NCBI GenBank assembly: GCA_035542475.1
Contig: DATKLL010000170.1
Location: forward strand, 1-40,882
DNA from: DATKLL01 sp035542475
GTDB taxonomy: Bacteria; Desulfobacterota; Syntrophia; Syntrophales; UBA2185
Direction of reading: 5' to 3'
DNA length: 40,882 bases
The position numbers and the translations under genes were made by a program. Positions 8,172 to 16,755 of the stretch are shown here, piece after piece. A model generated the notes under the pieces. The model had not been told where the DNA came from. It was given only the letters and a program-made list of their open reading frames with translations, and made no database searches. The first letter of the stretch is position 1; every line of letters starts with the position of its first letter.

Positions 8172-9842
8172 CTACATTCGTTCCGGTGCTGAGACACCCA
8201 GTAATTTCAGGGCATTCCTCAATACAGTAAGAACGGATTTTATTAAAAAAAGCCTCGCCCTGCTCAATTCCTCATCATTAGACAAAACCCTGTATTTGTT
8301 ATAGTAGCTATGAAAGATGGCCGCAAGTTCATTTAGGTAAAAAGTCAGACGGTGAGGTTCCAGGGCCAGTGCTGCGCCTTCGGTCACTTCTGGAAACCTG
8401 GTGACGGCTTTAATCAAATCAAACTCCTCCGGAAGTTTCAGACAACTCAAATTCACCTCATCATACCCTGGTACTTTTTGGTTCTGCTCATCGGCGTTAC
8501 GCATTATACTGCATATTCTTGCATGAGCATACTGCACATAATAGACTGGATTCTCATTTGACTGTTTTTTTGCAAGTTCTAGGTCGAAATCAAGGTGACT
8601 ATCTGACCGTCTCATGAGGAAATTGTATCTTGCCGCGTCTTTTCCCACTTCGTCTACCACCTCTTTCAGCGTCACAAACTCGCCGGCACGTGTCGACATT
8701 GGGACAGGTTTTCCACCTCGCAGCAGATTCACGAGTTGAACCAGAACTATTTTTAGAGAATCTTTATCATGACCAAGGGCCTCAACACATGCGACCATCC
8801 GAGGTATGTATCCGTGATGATCCGCCCCCCAGATATCTATAAGCGTATCAAAGCCACGGATGTACTTATCATGATGGTATGCTATGTCGGCAGCAAAATA
8901 GGTTGGCTCTCCATTCTTTCTGACTACAACCCTGTCTTTCTCGTCTCCAAAATCGGTTGTCTTGAACCAGACGGTTTCTCCATCACGGTAAATGAATTGC
9001 TTTTCTTCGAGTTCAGCAAGCAACTTCCCTACCTGATCTTCTTGATATAGATTTCTTTCGCTGAAGTAATTATCAAAAACCACACCAAAAGCCATCAGAT
9101 CATCCTTGATTTCATTCAGAATTGCACTCGCAGCATAGTCGGTAAATATGCGAATGACTTCTTCCTTATTCTTTGTGCGATAGATGTCTCCTTCCTTGGC
9201 AATAATATTTCTTGCCAAGTCTTTGATATAGTCTCCCTGGTAACAGCCTTCAGGAAACTCGATATTCTCACCAAGAAGATTGAGATAGCGAAACAGGACC
9301 GACTTTCCCAGATTATTCATCTGGTTGCCTGCATCATTGATATAATACTCACGAAAAACCGAAAACCCTGATGCCTCTAAGATATTCGCAATAACATCAC
9401 CAACAACAGCTCCCCGGGCATGACCTATATGAAGCGGCCCCGTGGGATTGGCACTGACAAATTCGATATGAGTCTTCCCGCCTCTTCCGTACTCGGAAGC
9501 ACCATAACGGTTACCCAGCTTATCGACATCTTCAAGAAATGTAGCCCATACATTTTCTTTTATAAAAAAGTTCATAAACCCAGGACCTGCAATCTCCACT
9601 TTTTCAAGAAAATTTTCACAATCCCGGATATTTTCAGAAATGAATTCTGCAATCCTGCGGGGAGGCACCTTCCTCATGGCGCGGGAAGCCAGCACCATCG
9701 CCACATTGGAGGCATAATCACCGTGGGCCGTATCTTTGGGTATATCAACTTCTATAGACGGAATCGCTTCTGTCTCTATCAACCCTTTATCGATACAGGC
9801 TCTTAATGATTTATCCAGTAAACTTTGTAGTCTGTGCTTCAT
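8172..9842 (-). CDS. argS: Arginyl-tRNA synthetase
   Basis: Class I aminoacyl-tRNA synthetase that charges tRNA-Arg. The 556-residue protein has the N-terminal Add1 tRNA-binding domain. The HIGH motif lies in NPTGPLHIGHARGAVVGD (H138-H141). A KMSKS-like loop reads PVPMSTRAGEFVTL; many bacterial ArgRS enzymes similarly lack the canonical second lysine. A DALR anticodon-binding domain closes the protein, ending LLGVSAPERM. GAGG lies 4 nt before the ATG. It is the first gene of the ten-gene leftward run, separated from the pilD gene by a 209-nt spacer that contains the pilD terminator. Confidence 0.97.
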   Translation of the reverse strand: MKHRLQSLLDKSLRACIDKGLIETEAIPSIEVDIPKDTAHGDYASNVAMVLASRAMRKVPPRRIAEFISENIRDCENFLEKVEIAGPGFMNFFIKENVWATFLEDVDKLGNRYGASEYGRGGKTHIEFVSANPTGPLHIGHARGAVVGDVIANILEASGFSVFREYYINDAGNQMNNLGKSVLFRYLNLLGENIEFPEGCYQGDYIKDLARNIIAKEGDIYRTKNKEEVIRIFTDYAASAILNEIKDDLMAFGVVFDNYFSERNLYQEDQVGKLLAELEEKQFIYRDGETVWFKTTDFGDEKDRVVVRKNGEPTYFAADIAYHHDKYIRGFDTLIDIWGADHHGYIPRMVACVEALGHDKDSLKIVLVQLVNLLRGGKPVPMSTRAGEFVTLKEVVDEVGKDAARYNFLMRRSDSHLDFDLELAKKQSNENPVYYVQYAHARICSIMRNADEQNQKVPGYDEVNLSCLKLPEEFDLIKAVTRFPEVTEGAALALEPHRLTFYLNELAAIFHSYYNKYRVLSNDEELSRARLFLIKSVLTVLRNALKLLGVSAPERM

Positions 9843-9942
9843 CTATCCTCAAATAGGCCATCTTGGAAAAAGTGCTTCATCATTCAAACATCCTTTTAAC
9901 ATGAGGGCAAGAATGGAAGAAAATTATGGTGTTTGCACTATT

Positions 9943-9967
9943 AAAAAAAGTTGGCAATATAGCCAAC
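9943..9967 (-). terminator. Intrinsic terminator downstream of pilD
   Basis: Read on the minus strand, a perfect 6-bp stem GTTGGC/GCCAAC with a 6-nt TATATT loop (9967-9950) is followed at once by seven T residues (9949-9943). It lies about 85 nt after the pilD stop and before argS, so it should separate the rmlA-rmlC-like-pilD transcript from the argS run. Confidence 0.85.
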
Positions 9968-10051
9968 CTCAGTGTTTATACAACAGGATTTCGTTTGTCA
10001 GGTACAGTATATTTATATGATTTTTAAGTCAAGACATTTTGATGAAAAACG

Positions 10052-10819
10052 TCAATTGCGGAAATATAGATAATTGATAACATCAATGCCTACAAAAAGA
10101 TAGGAAACGGCGGCAATAGATAAAAACGGGCCGAAAGGTACCGCATGTTTCATATCCTTACCCCTGGCGACCATCACAGAGATACCCACAACAGCACCCA
10201 GCAAAGAGCCGACAAACAGGATGAAAAAAAGTGATTTCCATCCTAAAAAGGCTCCAATCATGGCCAACAGCTTAATATCCCCTCCCCCCATTCCTTCTAT
10301 CTTTGTTATGGTTTCATAAAAGAAAGCAATGGCAAACAGGCATCCACCGCCTATTAAAATTCCCAGGAGCGCCTCCAGCACGGGAATGCCCATAAAGAAA
10401 ATGGCGATCAGAAAAAAAAGGGGGATCCCCGGTAATGTAATAACATCGGGAATAATCTGGTGATCAAGATCAATAAATGTGATGACTATTAATACACATG
10501 TAAATACAAACGAAAATAGATATTTAGCGCTGAGACCAAATTTCCAGAACAAAAACATCGATAGGAGCGCCGTAGTCGCTTCCACAAAGGGATACCGGAA
10601 AGAAATCTTTTCATGGCAATCCCTGCACCTTCCTCTCAAGACAAGGTAGCTGATTATGGGGATGTTATCGTAAAAGCGGATACTGTGCGTGCATTTCGGG
10701 CAACGTGAAGATGGAAAGATGATGGATTGACCTTCGGGAATACGATAGATTAAAACATTGAGAAAACTCCCAATGGCGGCACCGGCAACAGTAAAAAAGG
10801 TCCCCCAGAATAAGTCCAT
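10052..10819 (-). CDS. pilD: Prepilin peptidase / N-methyltransferase (PilD, A24A)
   Basis: Inner-membrane aspartic protease that cleaves and N-methylates type IV prepilins and type II secretion pseudopilins. The 255-residue protein begins with a hydrophobic helix and GSFLNVLIYRIP. A cytoplasmic zinc-binding loop follows with two CxxC motifs (CPKC and CRDC), and then about six more membrane segments. The two catalytic aspartates are in FIDLDHQIIPD and in GMGGGDIKLLAMIGAFLGWK. Its presence implies a type IV pilus or type II secretion system elsewhere in the genome and supports a live substrate pathway for the GspE/PilB-like ATPase at 23.3 kb. It lies 41 nt after the RmlC-like gene, and an intrinsic terminator follows. 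Confidence 0.95.
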   Translation of the reverse strand: MDLFWGTFFTVAGAAIGSFLNVLIYRIPEGQSIIFPSSRCPKCTHSIRFYDNIPIISYLVLRGRCRDCHEKISFRYPFVEATTALLSMFLFWKFGLSAKYLFSFVFTCVLIVITFIDLDHQIIPDVITLPGIPLFFLIAIFFMGIPVLEALLGILIGGGCLFAIAFFYETITKIEGMGGGDIKLLAMIGAFLGWKSLFFILFVGSLLGAVVGISVMVARGKDMKHAVPFGPFLSIAAVSYLFVGIDVINYLYFRN

Positions 10820-10860
10820 GAAAACCTATCTACAGCAGTGTATCATAAGTTGTCCTGTCA

Positions 10861-11316
10861 TCAGCCGTCTTTTCGATCCCATTCATAAGGTATATTGTTA
10901 TCGTGTGGATGTTCCCTAAATTCGTCCGGGTCCGCATAATTGTATACTTCCGTAGGAGTATTGACGACTACTGCTTCTTCCGCAGAAATACACTTGAACC
11001 CGTGATAGACATAGGGTGGAATGTGCACCAGAATAGGATTATGCTCACCCGCGAAAAATTCATTTATTTCACCATGTGTTGAAGAATCCGATCTCCCATC
11101 ATAAAGGACTATCTTCATCATACCCTTCACAACGGCCATGTTGTCATACTGCTTTTTATGATAGTGCCAGCCTTTCACTACTCCCGGGTAAGCGGTTGTC
11201 ATATATACCTGGCCGAATTCTTGGTACATCTCATCGTCATTACGCAGTATCTCCATTAATCTGCCCCGCTCGTCCGGTATGACCTTAAGCTTTTTGACCA
11301 TGACTCCTTTAATCAT
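10861..11316 (-). CDS. RmlC-like cupin (dTDP-4-dehydrorhamnose 3,5-epimerase family)
   Basis: 151-residue single-domain cupin. It has the family landmarks PDERGRLMEILRND, the catalytic-histidine strand GVVKGWHYHKKQYDNM, VHIPPYVYHGFK near the second cupin motif, and NTPTEVYNYADPDE. Canonical RmlC is about 180 residues, so this is a shorter relative that could be a 3,5-epimerase or a 3,4-ketoisomerase acting on a nucleotide-activated 4-keto sugar. The start at 11316 overlaps the stop of the upstream nucleotidyltransferase gene by 4 nt (ATGA) and has GGAG 10 nt before it. An internal ATG five codons in has its AGGA too close. The overlap means the two gene products are made together, supporting a shared sugar pathway. 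Confidence 0.85.
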   Translation of the reverse strand: MIKGVMVKKLKVIPDERGRLMEILRNDDEMYQEFGQVYMTTAYPGVVKGWHYHKKQYDNMAVVKGMMKIVLYDGRSDSSTHGEINEFFAGEHNPILVHIPPYVYHGFKCISAEEAVVVNTPTEVYNYADPDEFREHPHDNNIPYEWDRKDG

Positions 11317-12041
11317 AACTTGTTCGCTCCCGTTTTAGCCACCATATTTCCTGCATATTGAAGCGATTCAAACGTCCCTGCATCACTCCACCAGCCGTCA
11401 AGGACATCCCATTCCATTTCTCCTTCATTGATATAAAAATTATTAACGTCGGTAATCTCCAATTCCCCCCTCTGCGACGGCTTTAGGGTTTTGATAAAAT
11501 CAAAGACTCTCCTGTCATACATATAAATACCGATAACGGCATACTGCGAAGCAGGTTTGGACGGTTTTTCTTCCACACGGATAATTCTGTCTCCATCAAA
11601 AACGGGAACGCCGAATCTCTTGGGGTCGGGCACTTCTTTCAGAATCATCCTTGCCCCATCTTTCTGTTTTTTAAAATATTCAACGGCCTTCCTTATGTTC
11701 TTCTCAATAATATTATCTCCTAAAACAACGACAATCTTCCCGTTGTCGGCGAAGTGCTCTGCAAGACTCAGTGCCGCTGCGATACCCCCTTCACCTTCCT
11801 GATATGTATAATTGAGATGTTTAAGTCCAAATTCACTGCCGTTCCCGAGAAGTCTGAGAAATTCACCGGCATTATTACCGCCTGTTACGATCAGGATCTC
11901 ATCGATACCGGCATTTACCAATGTCTTTATGGGATAATAAATCATGGGTTCATTGTAAATAGGGAGGAGATGCTTATTTGTAACCTTGGTGAGGGGGTAC
12001 ATTCGACTACCCAAACCTCCTGCTAGAACGACACCTTTCAT
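11313..12041 (-). CDS. rfbA: Glucose-1-phosphate thymidylyltransferase-like enzyme, short form
   Basis: Nucleotidyltransferase that activates a sugar-1-phosphate, most likely glucose-1-phosphate with dTTP, to feed deoxysugar synthesis. The N-terminal signature is LAGGLGSRMYPLTKVTNKHL, with the catalytic arginine and lysines in the GxGxRxxPxT context. Later landmarks are VVLGDNII, RFGVPVFDGDRIIRVEEKP and ISDAGTFESL-like WWSDAGTFESLQYA. At 242 residues it is the short type and lacks the ~50-residue C-terminal allosteric extension of enterobacterial RmlA. Base specificity (dTTP versus UTP) cannot be read from sequence. GGAG lies 8 nt before the ATG. It overlaps the RmlC-like gene by 4 nt and is divergent from ribD across a 210-nt spacer. 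Confidence 0.85.
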   Translation of the reverse strand: MKGVVLAGGLGSRMYPLTKVTNKHLLPIYNEPMIYYPIKTLVNAGIDEILIVTGGNNAGEFLRLLGNGSEFGLKHLNYTYQEGEGGIAAALSLAEHFADNGKIVVVLGDNIIEKNIRKAVEYFKKQKDGARMILKEVPDPKRFGVPVFDGDRIIRVEEKPSKPASQYAVIGIYMYDRRVFDFIKTLKPSQRGELEITDVNNFYINEGEMEWDVLDGWWSDAGTFESLQYAGNMVAKTGANKL

Positions 12042-12134
12042 GCCTCTTTCTCCTTGTTAGATTGGATGGGCGCAATGCCCGTTCAACCTATTGAAATAAT
12101 AATCATCATGAAACTGCGCGGCAATTGCGCTTTC

Positions 12135-12163
12135 CTATACCACATAAAAAACTCATCAACAAC
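12135..12163 (-). promoter_or_regulatory. Candidate promoter for the rfbA-rmlC-like-pilD transcript
   Basis: On the minus strand TTGTTG (12163-12158), a 17-nt spacer and TATAGG (12140-12135) lie about 94 nt before the rfbA start in the divergent rfbA/ribD spacer. The leader it would produce contains a small GGGC/GCCC hairpin near 12068-12080. Recognised by eye only. Confidence 0.35.
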
Positions 12164-12188
12164 ATAAACATTCTATTGCTGTTCACCC

Positions 12189-12216
12189 TTTACATCAATG
12201 ACAGTCGTGGTATAAA
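12189..12216 (+). promoter_or_regulatory. Candidate sigma-70-type promoter for ribD
   Basis: TTTACA (12189-12194), a 16-nt spacer and TATAAA (12211-12216) end 35 nt before the ribD ATG. The short leader leaves no room for an FMN riboswitch, and none of the conserved FMN aptamer blocks were seen in the spacer. Confidence 0.45.
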
Positions 12217-12251
12217 GAACAGAATATTTATCAATTGGAGCTTGTTTAACT

Positions 12252-13337
12252 ATGGACGAATTCTACATGACACGTGCCATCAATCTGGCAAAAAAAGGTG
12301 AAGCCTGGGTCAGTCCTAACCCCATGGTTGGCGCCGTTATTGTTAAAAATAACCGAATAATCGGAGAGGGGTATCATAAAGAATTCGGAGGAAACCACGC
12401 CGAAATCAACGCTATCAACAATGCAAATGAAACAATCGAAGGCGCGACAATCTATGTAAATCTCGAACCATGCACCCATTACGGGAAGACGCCCCCCTGT
12501 ACTGAAAGGATAATTGCCTGCAGACCTGCGAGAGTAGTTATAGGGACTTCTGATCCCAATCCTTTGGTGTCTGGTGGAGGTATCAAAGCCCTCAAGCAGA
12601 GCGGCATAGAGACGACCTTAGGTGTCTTGGAAGAATCATGCAAGAAAATCAACGAAAGGTTTTTTAAATTCATCAGGACGGGAATTCCTTTTATAACTCT
12701 AAAGTATGCCCAGACGCTTGACGGGAGAATTGCCACGTCGGCAGGCCATTCCCGGTGGATCAGTTCGGAGAAGTCGCTCAAATTTGCCCATACACTGCGG
12801 AGCTCACATGACGCCATCATGGTCGGAATCGACACCTTGCTCAAGGATGATCCGGAGCTGACAGTGCGCTTGGTCAGGGGTAGAAATCCTCTTAGAATAG
12901 TCATTGATTCTGGGCTACGTATACCATTACATGCCAAGGTCTTAAAAAATCAAGAACGGGCAAAGACAATCATCGCAACCACGGTTCGTGCCAGCCATGA
13001 AAAAGGCGCCAGGCTGAAAATTGCGGGCATAGAGATAGTGGCCGTTGAAGAGGATGATAATCATCGTGTCGATCTGACAAAACTGTTCGCTGAACTGGGG
13101 AAAAGAAAAATCTCATCTGTCCTGGTCGAAGGGGGATCAGCCATCATCACATCCATTTTAAGGGGGAGACTGGCTGACAGGGTGGTGATCATTGTCGCCC
13201 CGAAGATCGTGGGAAAGGGAGTTGAAGCGGTCGGCGATCTGGGAATACAAAGCATGGACGAATCGCTTAAACTCATCAACGAAAAAATCCTCAGGAAGGA
13301 TAATGACCTGATAATTGATGGAAGAATTGAGAAATGA
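12252..13337 (+). CDS. ribD: Bifunctional riboflavin deaminase/reductase RibD
   Basis: Catalyses steps two and three of riboflavin synthesis: deamination of the diaminohydroxy-phosphoribosylaminopyrimidine, then NADPH-dependent reduction of the ribosyl side chain. The 361-residue protein has the N-terminal cytidine-deaminase-like zinc domain, with zinc ligands H49 (in NHAEINA), C74 and C83 (LEPCTHYGKTPPC) and proton shuttle E51. The C-terminal DHFR-like reductase domain starts near LKYAQTLDGRIATSAGHSRW and includes VLVEGGSAI. It stands alone: no ribE, ribBA or ribH is adjacent, so the rest of the pathway is elsewhere. It converges on the flavoprotein gene, with stop codons separated by only 2 nt. 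Confidence 0.97.
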   Translation: MDEFYMTRAINLAKKGEAWVSPNPMVGAVIVKNNRIIGEGYHKEFGGNHAEINAINNANETIEGATIYVNLEPCTHYGKTPPCTERIIACRPARVVIGTSDPNPLVSGGGIKALKQSGIETTLGVLEESCKKINERFFKFIRTGIPFITLKYAQTLDGRIATSAGHSRWISSEKSLKFAHTLRSSHDAIMVGIDTLLKDDPELTVRLVRGRNPLRIVIDSGLRIPLHAKVLKNQERAKTIIATTVRASHEKGARLKIAGIEIVAVEEDDNHRVDLTKLFAELGKRKISSVLVEGGSAIITSILRGRLADRVVIIVAPKIVGKGVEAVGDLGIQSMDESLKLINEKILRKDNDLIIDGRIEK

Positions 13338-13339
13338 CC

Positions 13340-14929
13340 TCAGACTGCAACCTTCTCTGCAACCCTGATCCCGTCCAGGGCGGAACTTATAATCCCGCCT
13401 GCATAACCGGCCCCTTCACCGCAGGGATAGAGCCCGCCTACGTTTATACTCTGACCATCCGGACCTCTCACTATTCTCACCGGCGATGATGTCCTGGTTT
13501 CAACGCCGATAAGAGTTGCTTCCTCCGTAACGAATCCATGCATCTTCCGATCAAACTGTGTGATTCCCCGCTTCAGGGCGTCAATCACAAATCCCGGCAG
13601 GGCCTCACGAAGAGACACAGCGCTAACGCCTGGTAAAAAACTGGTCGATCCTGGAAGATCGCCAATTTTATCCTGTAAGAAATCAATCAGACGCTGTGCG
13701 GGGGCGTGATAATTTTCTCCACCCAGGACAAAGGCCTTCTCCTCCCAATGCCTCCGGAAGATGAGACCACAAAGGGGACTAGGTGCTATATCGTTGAAAT
13801 CTTCGATGCAAACAGTAACCACAACAGCACTATTAGCATACGGACTCGCTCTCCGGTAGCGGCTCATGCCGTTGGTGATCACTCCGCCCTCATCCGAACT
13901 GCATCCGATGACGGAGCCGCCGGGACACATGCAAAATGTATAAACAGATCGGTTGACATCGGCAAGCTTTGCTGTCAGAAAGTACTCTGCCGGCGGCAGA
14001 TCAGGATGACCGCGCCATTTGCCGTACTGTACAGCATCGATCAATTCCTGAGGGTGTTCAACACGGAGACCGACGGCAAAGGGTTTGGACTCAAGACGCA
14101 CGCCATGTCCGCAAAGCTTGATGTATGTGTCTTCCGCGCTCTGTCCGGCAGCAAGAATCAGATGGTCTGTTTTTATCTCCTCCTTACCATTGACGATCAC
14201 TCCTTCTACCCTGTCACCTTGAATCAAAAAATCTGTAACCCTTGATTCAAACCGAACTTCACAGCCGAGATCCAGAAGCTTCTTCCTGAGGTTAACAACG
14301 ACTCCCCGCAACCTGTCCGTCCCTATATGGGGCTTTGAGTCAGTCAGAATCTCAACAGGTGCCCCTGCATCAACAAAGCTCTTTTTGACCAATTCTGCAT
14401 ATGGATTCCTGACCCGGCTTGTCAGCTTGCCGTCGGAAAATGTGCCGGCGCCGCCCTCCCCGAAATGCACATGACTCTCCGTATTCAAGATTCCCTTCTC
14501 CCAGAAGGCATGGACATCAGCAATGCGCTCGAGGATCTGCTTACCCCTTTCGAGGAGGAGCGGAGGAATCCCCCTCCCTGCCATGGTAAGCGCCGCAAAG
14601 AGACCAGCAGGGCCGCATCCGACGATGATGGGCCTTTTACCGGATTTTATTTTTGCAGGATGGCGCAGCGGTTGCGCTTCTTTCAATACTTCTACATTTA
14701 CATCCCTGCCCACCCTTACCGGCAAATCAATCCTATGCGTGACGGACACATCCACAGAATAAACGAAATGCGGTTTTCTCCTTCTCCTCGCATCAATCGA
14801 CTTTCTAATCACTCTGAGAGATGAAATTGATTCCTCCGGAATACCGATGACAGATGCCGTTTTCCCCTTTAGTAAATCTTCACTTTCACCGAGGGAAAGC
14901 GCAATACCGGAGATTCTCAATTTCAGCAT
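13340..14929 (-). CDS. Uncharacterised FAD-dependent dehydrogenase (COG2509 type)
   Basis: 529-residue flavoprotein of the large family annotated as NAD(FAD)-utilising dehydrogenases, with no settled substrate. The N-terminal ~95 residues form a small domain rich in basic residues (IDARRRRKPHFVYSVD). The FAD motif IIVGCGPAGLFAAL follows at residues 101-114, then LLLERGK and the family hallmark VHFGEGGAGTFSDGKLTSR. Further family segments are HIGTDRLRGVVVNLRKKL, PGGSVIGCSSDEGG and LYPCGEGAGYAGGI near the C-terminus. The gene meets ribD tail to tail; that is convergence, not co-transcription. Function is unknown, so I assign only the cofactor and fold. Confidence 0.9.
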   Translation of the reverse strand: MLKLRISGIALSLGESEDLLKGKTASVIGIPEESISSLRVIRKSIDARRRRKPHFVYSVDVSVTHRIDLPVRVGRDVNVEVLKEAQPLRHPAKIKSGKRPIIVGCGPAGLFAALTMAGRGIPPLLLERGKQILERIADVHAFWEKGILNTESHVHFGEGGAGTFSDGKLTSRVRNPYAELVKKSFVDAGAPVEILTDSKPHIGTDRLRGVVVNLRKKLLDLGCEVRFESRVTDFLIQGDRVEGVIVNGKEEIKTDHLILAAGQSAEDTYIKLCGHGVRLESKPFAVGLRVEHPQELIDAVQYGKWRGHPDLPPAEYFLTAKLADVNRSVYTFCMCPGGSVIGCSSDEGGVITNGMSRYRRASPYANSAVVVTVCIEDFNDIAPSPLCGLIFRRHWEEKAFVLGGENYHAPAQRLIDFLQDKIGDLPGSTSFLPGVSAVSLREALPGFVIDALKRGITQFDRKMHGFVTEEATLIGVETRTSSPVRIVRGPDGQSINVGGLYPCGEGAGYAGGIISSALDGIRVAEKVAV

Positions 14930-14939
14930 GATTTCACCA

Positions 14940-14968
14940 TTGAAAAAATATAACGATTATTATATCTG
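14940..14968 (+). promoter_or_regulatory. Candidate promoter for the NusG paralogue
   Basis: TTGAAA (14940-14945), a 17-nt spacer and TATCTG (14963-14968) lie in the divergent spacer, about 54 nt before the preferred ATG at 15023. The -10 is weak and the region is AT-rich. Confidence 0.3.
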
Positions 14969-15022
14969 AGAGACTCAACTTAATTGCTGCATAAAAATAT
15001 ACCCTTACACGAGGAACCTTTC

Positions 15023-15526
15023 ATGCCGTGGTACGCAGTACATACGCGAAGCAGACATGAAGACATGGTTTACACCGGTCTTATACAGAAATCAGTTCAC
15101 ACATTCCTCCCCAAAATAGAGGTATGGAGTCAGCGAAAGGACAGGAGAAAGAAGATCATGATCCCCATGTTCCCGGGGTATCTATTTGTGGAACTTTTTT
15201 CCTTGGACAGTCAGACTAAGCTGAATGTCCTTAAGACATTCGGGGTGGTCAGAATCCTTGGAAAGCCGACGGGATCTGAGCCGATACCGGTTCCCGACGC
15301 CAAAATAGAGGCAATCCAGAGAATAATCCAGTCCAAAGTAGAGGTTCAGCAAATCCAGTACCCCAAGGTCGGGGAACCGGCCCTGATCGTTGACGGACCT
15401 TTCACCGGTATTGAAGGAGTGGTTGTCAGTACAGACTATAATAAAGAACTCTTTGTCATATCCATAGAACTCCTTCAGAGATCGGTTGCCATCAAGCTAG
15501 AGGGCTTTCAGATCAAAAAGATCTAA
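15023..15526 (+). CDS. NusG/RfaH-type transcription elongation paralogue
   Basis: 167-residue protein with an N-terminal NGN domain and a C-terminal KOW domain. The NGN domain starts MPWYAVHTRSRHEDMVYTGL and contains IMIPMFPGYLFVEL and TFGVVRILG. The KOW domain contains VGEPALIVDGPFTGIEGVVV. It lacks the longer linkers of housekeeping NusG and is not beside secE or rplK, so it is a specialised paralogue of the RfaH/UpxY/LoaP kind that promotes read-through of long, often polysaccharide, operons. I start it at the ATG at 15023, which has GAGG 8 nt upstream, rather than an in-frame TTG at 14984. It is a single-gene unit, with a divergent neighbour upstream and a convergent one downstream. Its target operon is not evident here. 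Confidence 0.88.
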   Translation: MPWYAVHTRSRHEDMVYTGLIQKSVHTFLPKIEVWSQRKDRRKKIMIPMFPGYLFVELFSLDSQTKLNVLKTFGVVRILGKPTGSEPIPVPDAKIEAIQRIIQSKVEVQQIQYPKVGEPALIVDGPFTGIEGVVVSTDYNKELFVISIELLQRSVAIKLEGFQIKKI

Positions 15527-15567
15527 CAACAGGCCTTTCAATACTGAAGGCTGACTTCAGCAAGTGC

Positions 15568-16566
15568 TCATCCATTGAATGCCTTCATCGCTTCCTCGAA
15601 CAGGAGTTCCCCTGACCCTTTGTACTTAGGCGAAATATGAAACAGTGAAATCCTCTTAACTCCCGCCCTTCGGGCCAGCATTCCAGCCTGTAAAGCTGTG
15701 AGATGATACTTCTGTGCAGCCTTATCAGCATCCTCATGAAGGAACGTTGCTTCTATAAACATCAAATCTGAACCTTGTGCCAGTTCTGTAATCCTTCGGG
15801 CATTGTCTTCATTATAGACAGCGTCCGTAATATATGTAACCTTTTGGCCGGGCGTTACTTTCACAATTGTCGCCTTTAATTCACCGAGAGGGATAAACTT
15901 TTCTCTCGTCTCTTCCTTTCCATGTTTCCGCCAAACACGTATGGGGGTGTCATCTGGATCGCCGCTAAGAATACGATCCTTTAGGTCCATCAGCCAAGCC
16001 CCAACCGGAAGCCCCATTTCCTGCAGAACATTTTTTTTGATGTTGATACGGTTTTTTTCCTCGAAACTGTATGCAAGACAGGGAATCTTGTGATCAAGAA
16101 ATTCCCCTTTGACTGAAAAGAAACCATCCTCTACAAGGGTCCCGTTAAAGGTCTCATTCACAACATCGATTTCAGGTTTAAAAGCCTTCCGGCAGTGATA
16201 GCTTCTGAGCAGTTTATAGTCCGGATGAACCTCCATAACGTGAATAGCAAAATCGTTCGTGTAATTTTCCACAAGATTCCACGTATAGGCGTTAATTTTA
16301 TTTTCTACCTGTTGATGGAAGCCGGGGGGACCAAAGATTGAAATATGGCAGTCGCGACCTAAACATACACGCAGCAGATAATCAAACCCTATGAAATGAT
16401 CCATATGAGTATGAGAAACAAAGATGTGATTGATCTTGAGCAGCTTTCTCGGACTCAGATTATGAATATCACCCAAGTCAAATAGGAGCGCCTGGTGCCG
16501 ATACTTGAATTCGACATATACCCCCGGATCACCAAAGGGATCATTGATCAGATGGGCGCTGAACAT
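15568..16566 (-). CDS. RNase Z-like metallo-beta-lactamase-fold hydrolase
   Basis: 332-residue metal-dependent hydrolase of the RNase Z/ElaC branch. The metal motif VSHTHMDHFIGFDYLL is at about residues 50-65. Further ligand regions are YITDAVYNEDNA (residues around 245), MFIEATFLHE, and a late histidine in SLFHISPKY, which is the RNase Z order. RNase Z matures tRNA 3' ends. The tRNA gene in this window does not encode CCA, so such an activity would be needed in this cell. Compared with canonical RNase Z, the central segment is long and divergent and contains an LxDLKDRIL stretch, so a specialised substrate is possible. It is monocistronic by position, between a convergent and a divergent gene. 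Confidence 0.82.
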   Translation of the reverse strand: MFSAHLINDPFGDPGVYVEFKYRHQALLFDLGDIHNLSPRKLLKINHIFVSHTHMDHFIGFDYLLRVCLGRDCHISIFGPPGFHQQVENKINAYTWNLVENYTNDFAIHVMEVHPDYKLLRSYHCRKAFKPEIDVVNETFNGTLVEDGFFSVKGEFLDHKIPCLAYSFEEKNRINIKKNVLQEMGLPVGAWLMDLKDRILSGDPDDTPIRVWRKHGKEETREKFIPLGELKATIVKVTPGQKVTYITDAVYNEDNARRITELAQGSDLMFIEATFLHEDADKAAQKYHLTALQAGMLARRAGVKRISLFHISPKYKGSGELLFEEAMKAFNG

Positions 16567-16687
16567 ATATCATTTTACCTTGAAGTAATTATAATTATAA
16601 CGTTCCTGTATATCAACAGTCATTTAAGCTATATTGCCTTATCAAGTTCAATGTATGTAGAATATCATGATTTTTAATAAATTCAAC

Positions 16688-16717
16688 TTGACTTTCATTA
16701 TTGAGTTCGAAAATACT
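16688..16717 (+). promoter_or_regulatory. Candidate promoter for the GTPase-release factor-ahb-hemL run
   Basis: TTGACT (16688-16693), an 18-nt spacer and AATACT (16712-16717) lie 39 nt before the ATG of the DRG-like GTPase, in the divergent spacer with the RNase Z-like gene. The -35 is a five-of-six match. Confidence 0.45.
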
Positions 16718-16755
16718 TGTTCACAACTAAACCTTATCTGAGGAAATAAAAGGCC

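Noticed and set aside
12042..12251. FMN riboswitch upstream of ribD
   Set aside because: The conserved FMN aptamer blocks (such as the GGTGAAATTCCC-type segment) are absent, and a good promoter lies only 35 nt from the ATG.
15527..15567. Intrinsic terminator between the NusG paralogue and the RNase Z-like gene
   Set aside because: Short inverted repeats exist (CTGAAG/CTTCAG), but no T tract follows on either strand.
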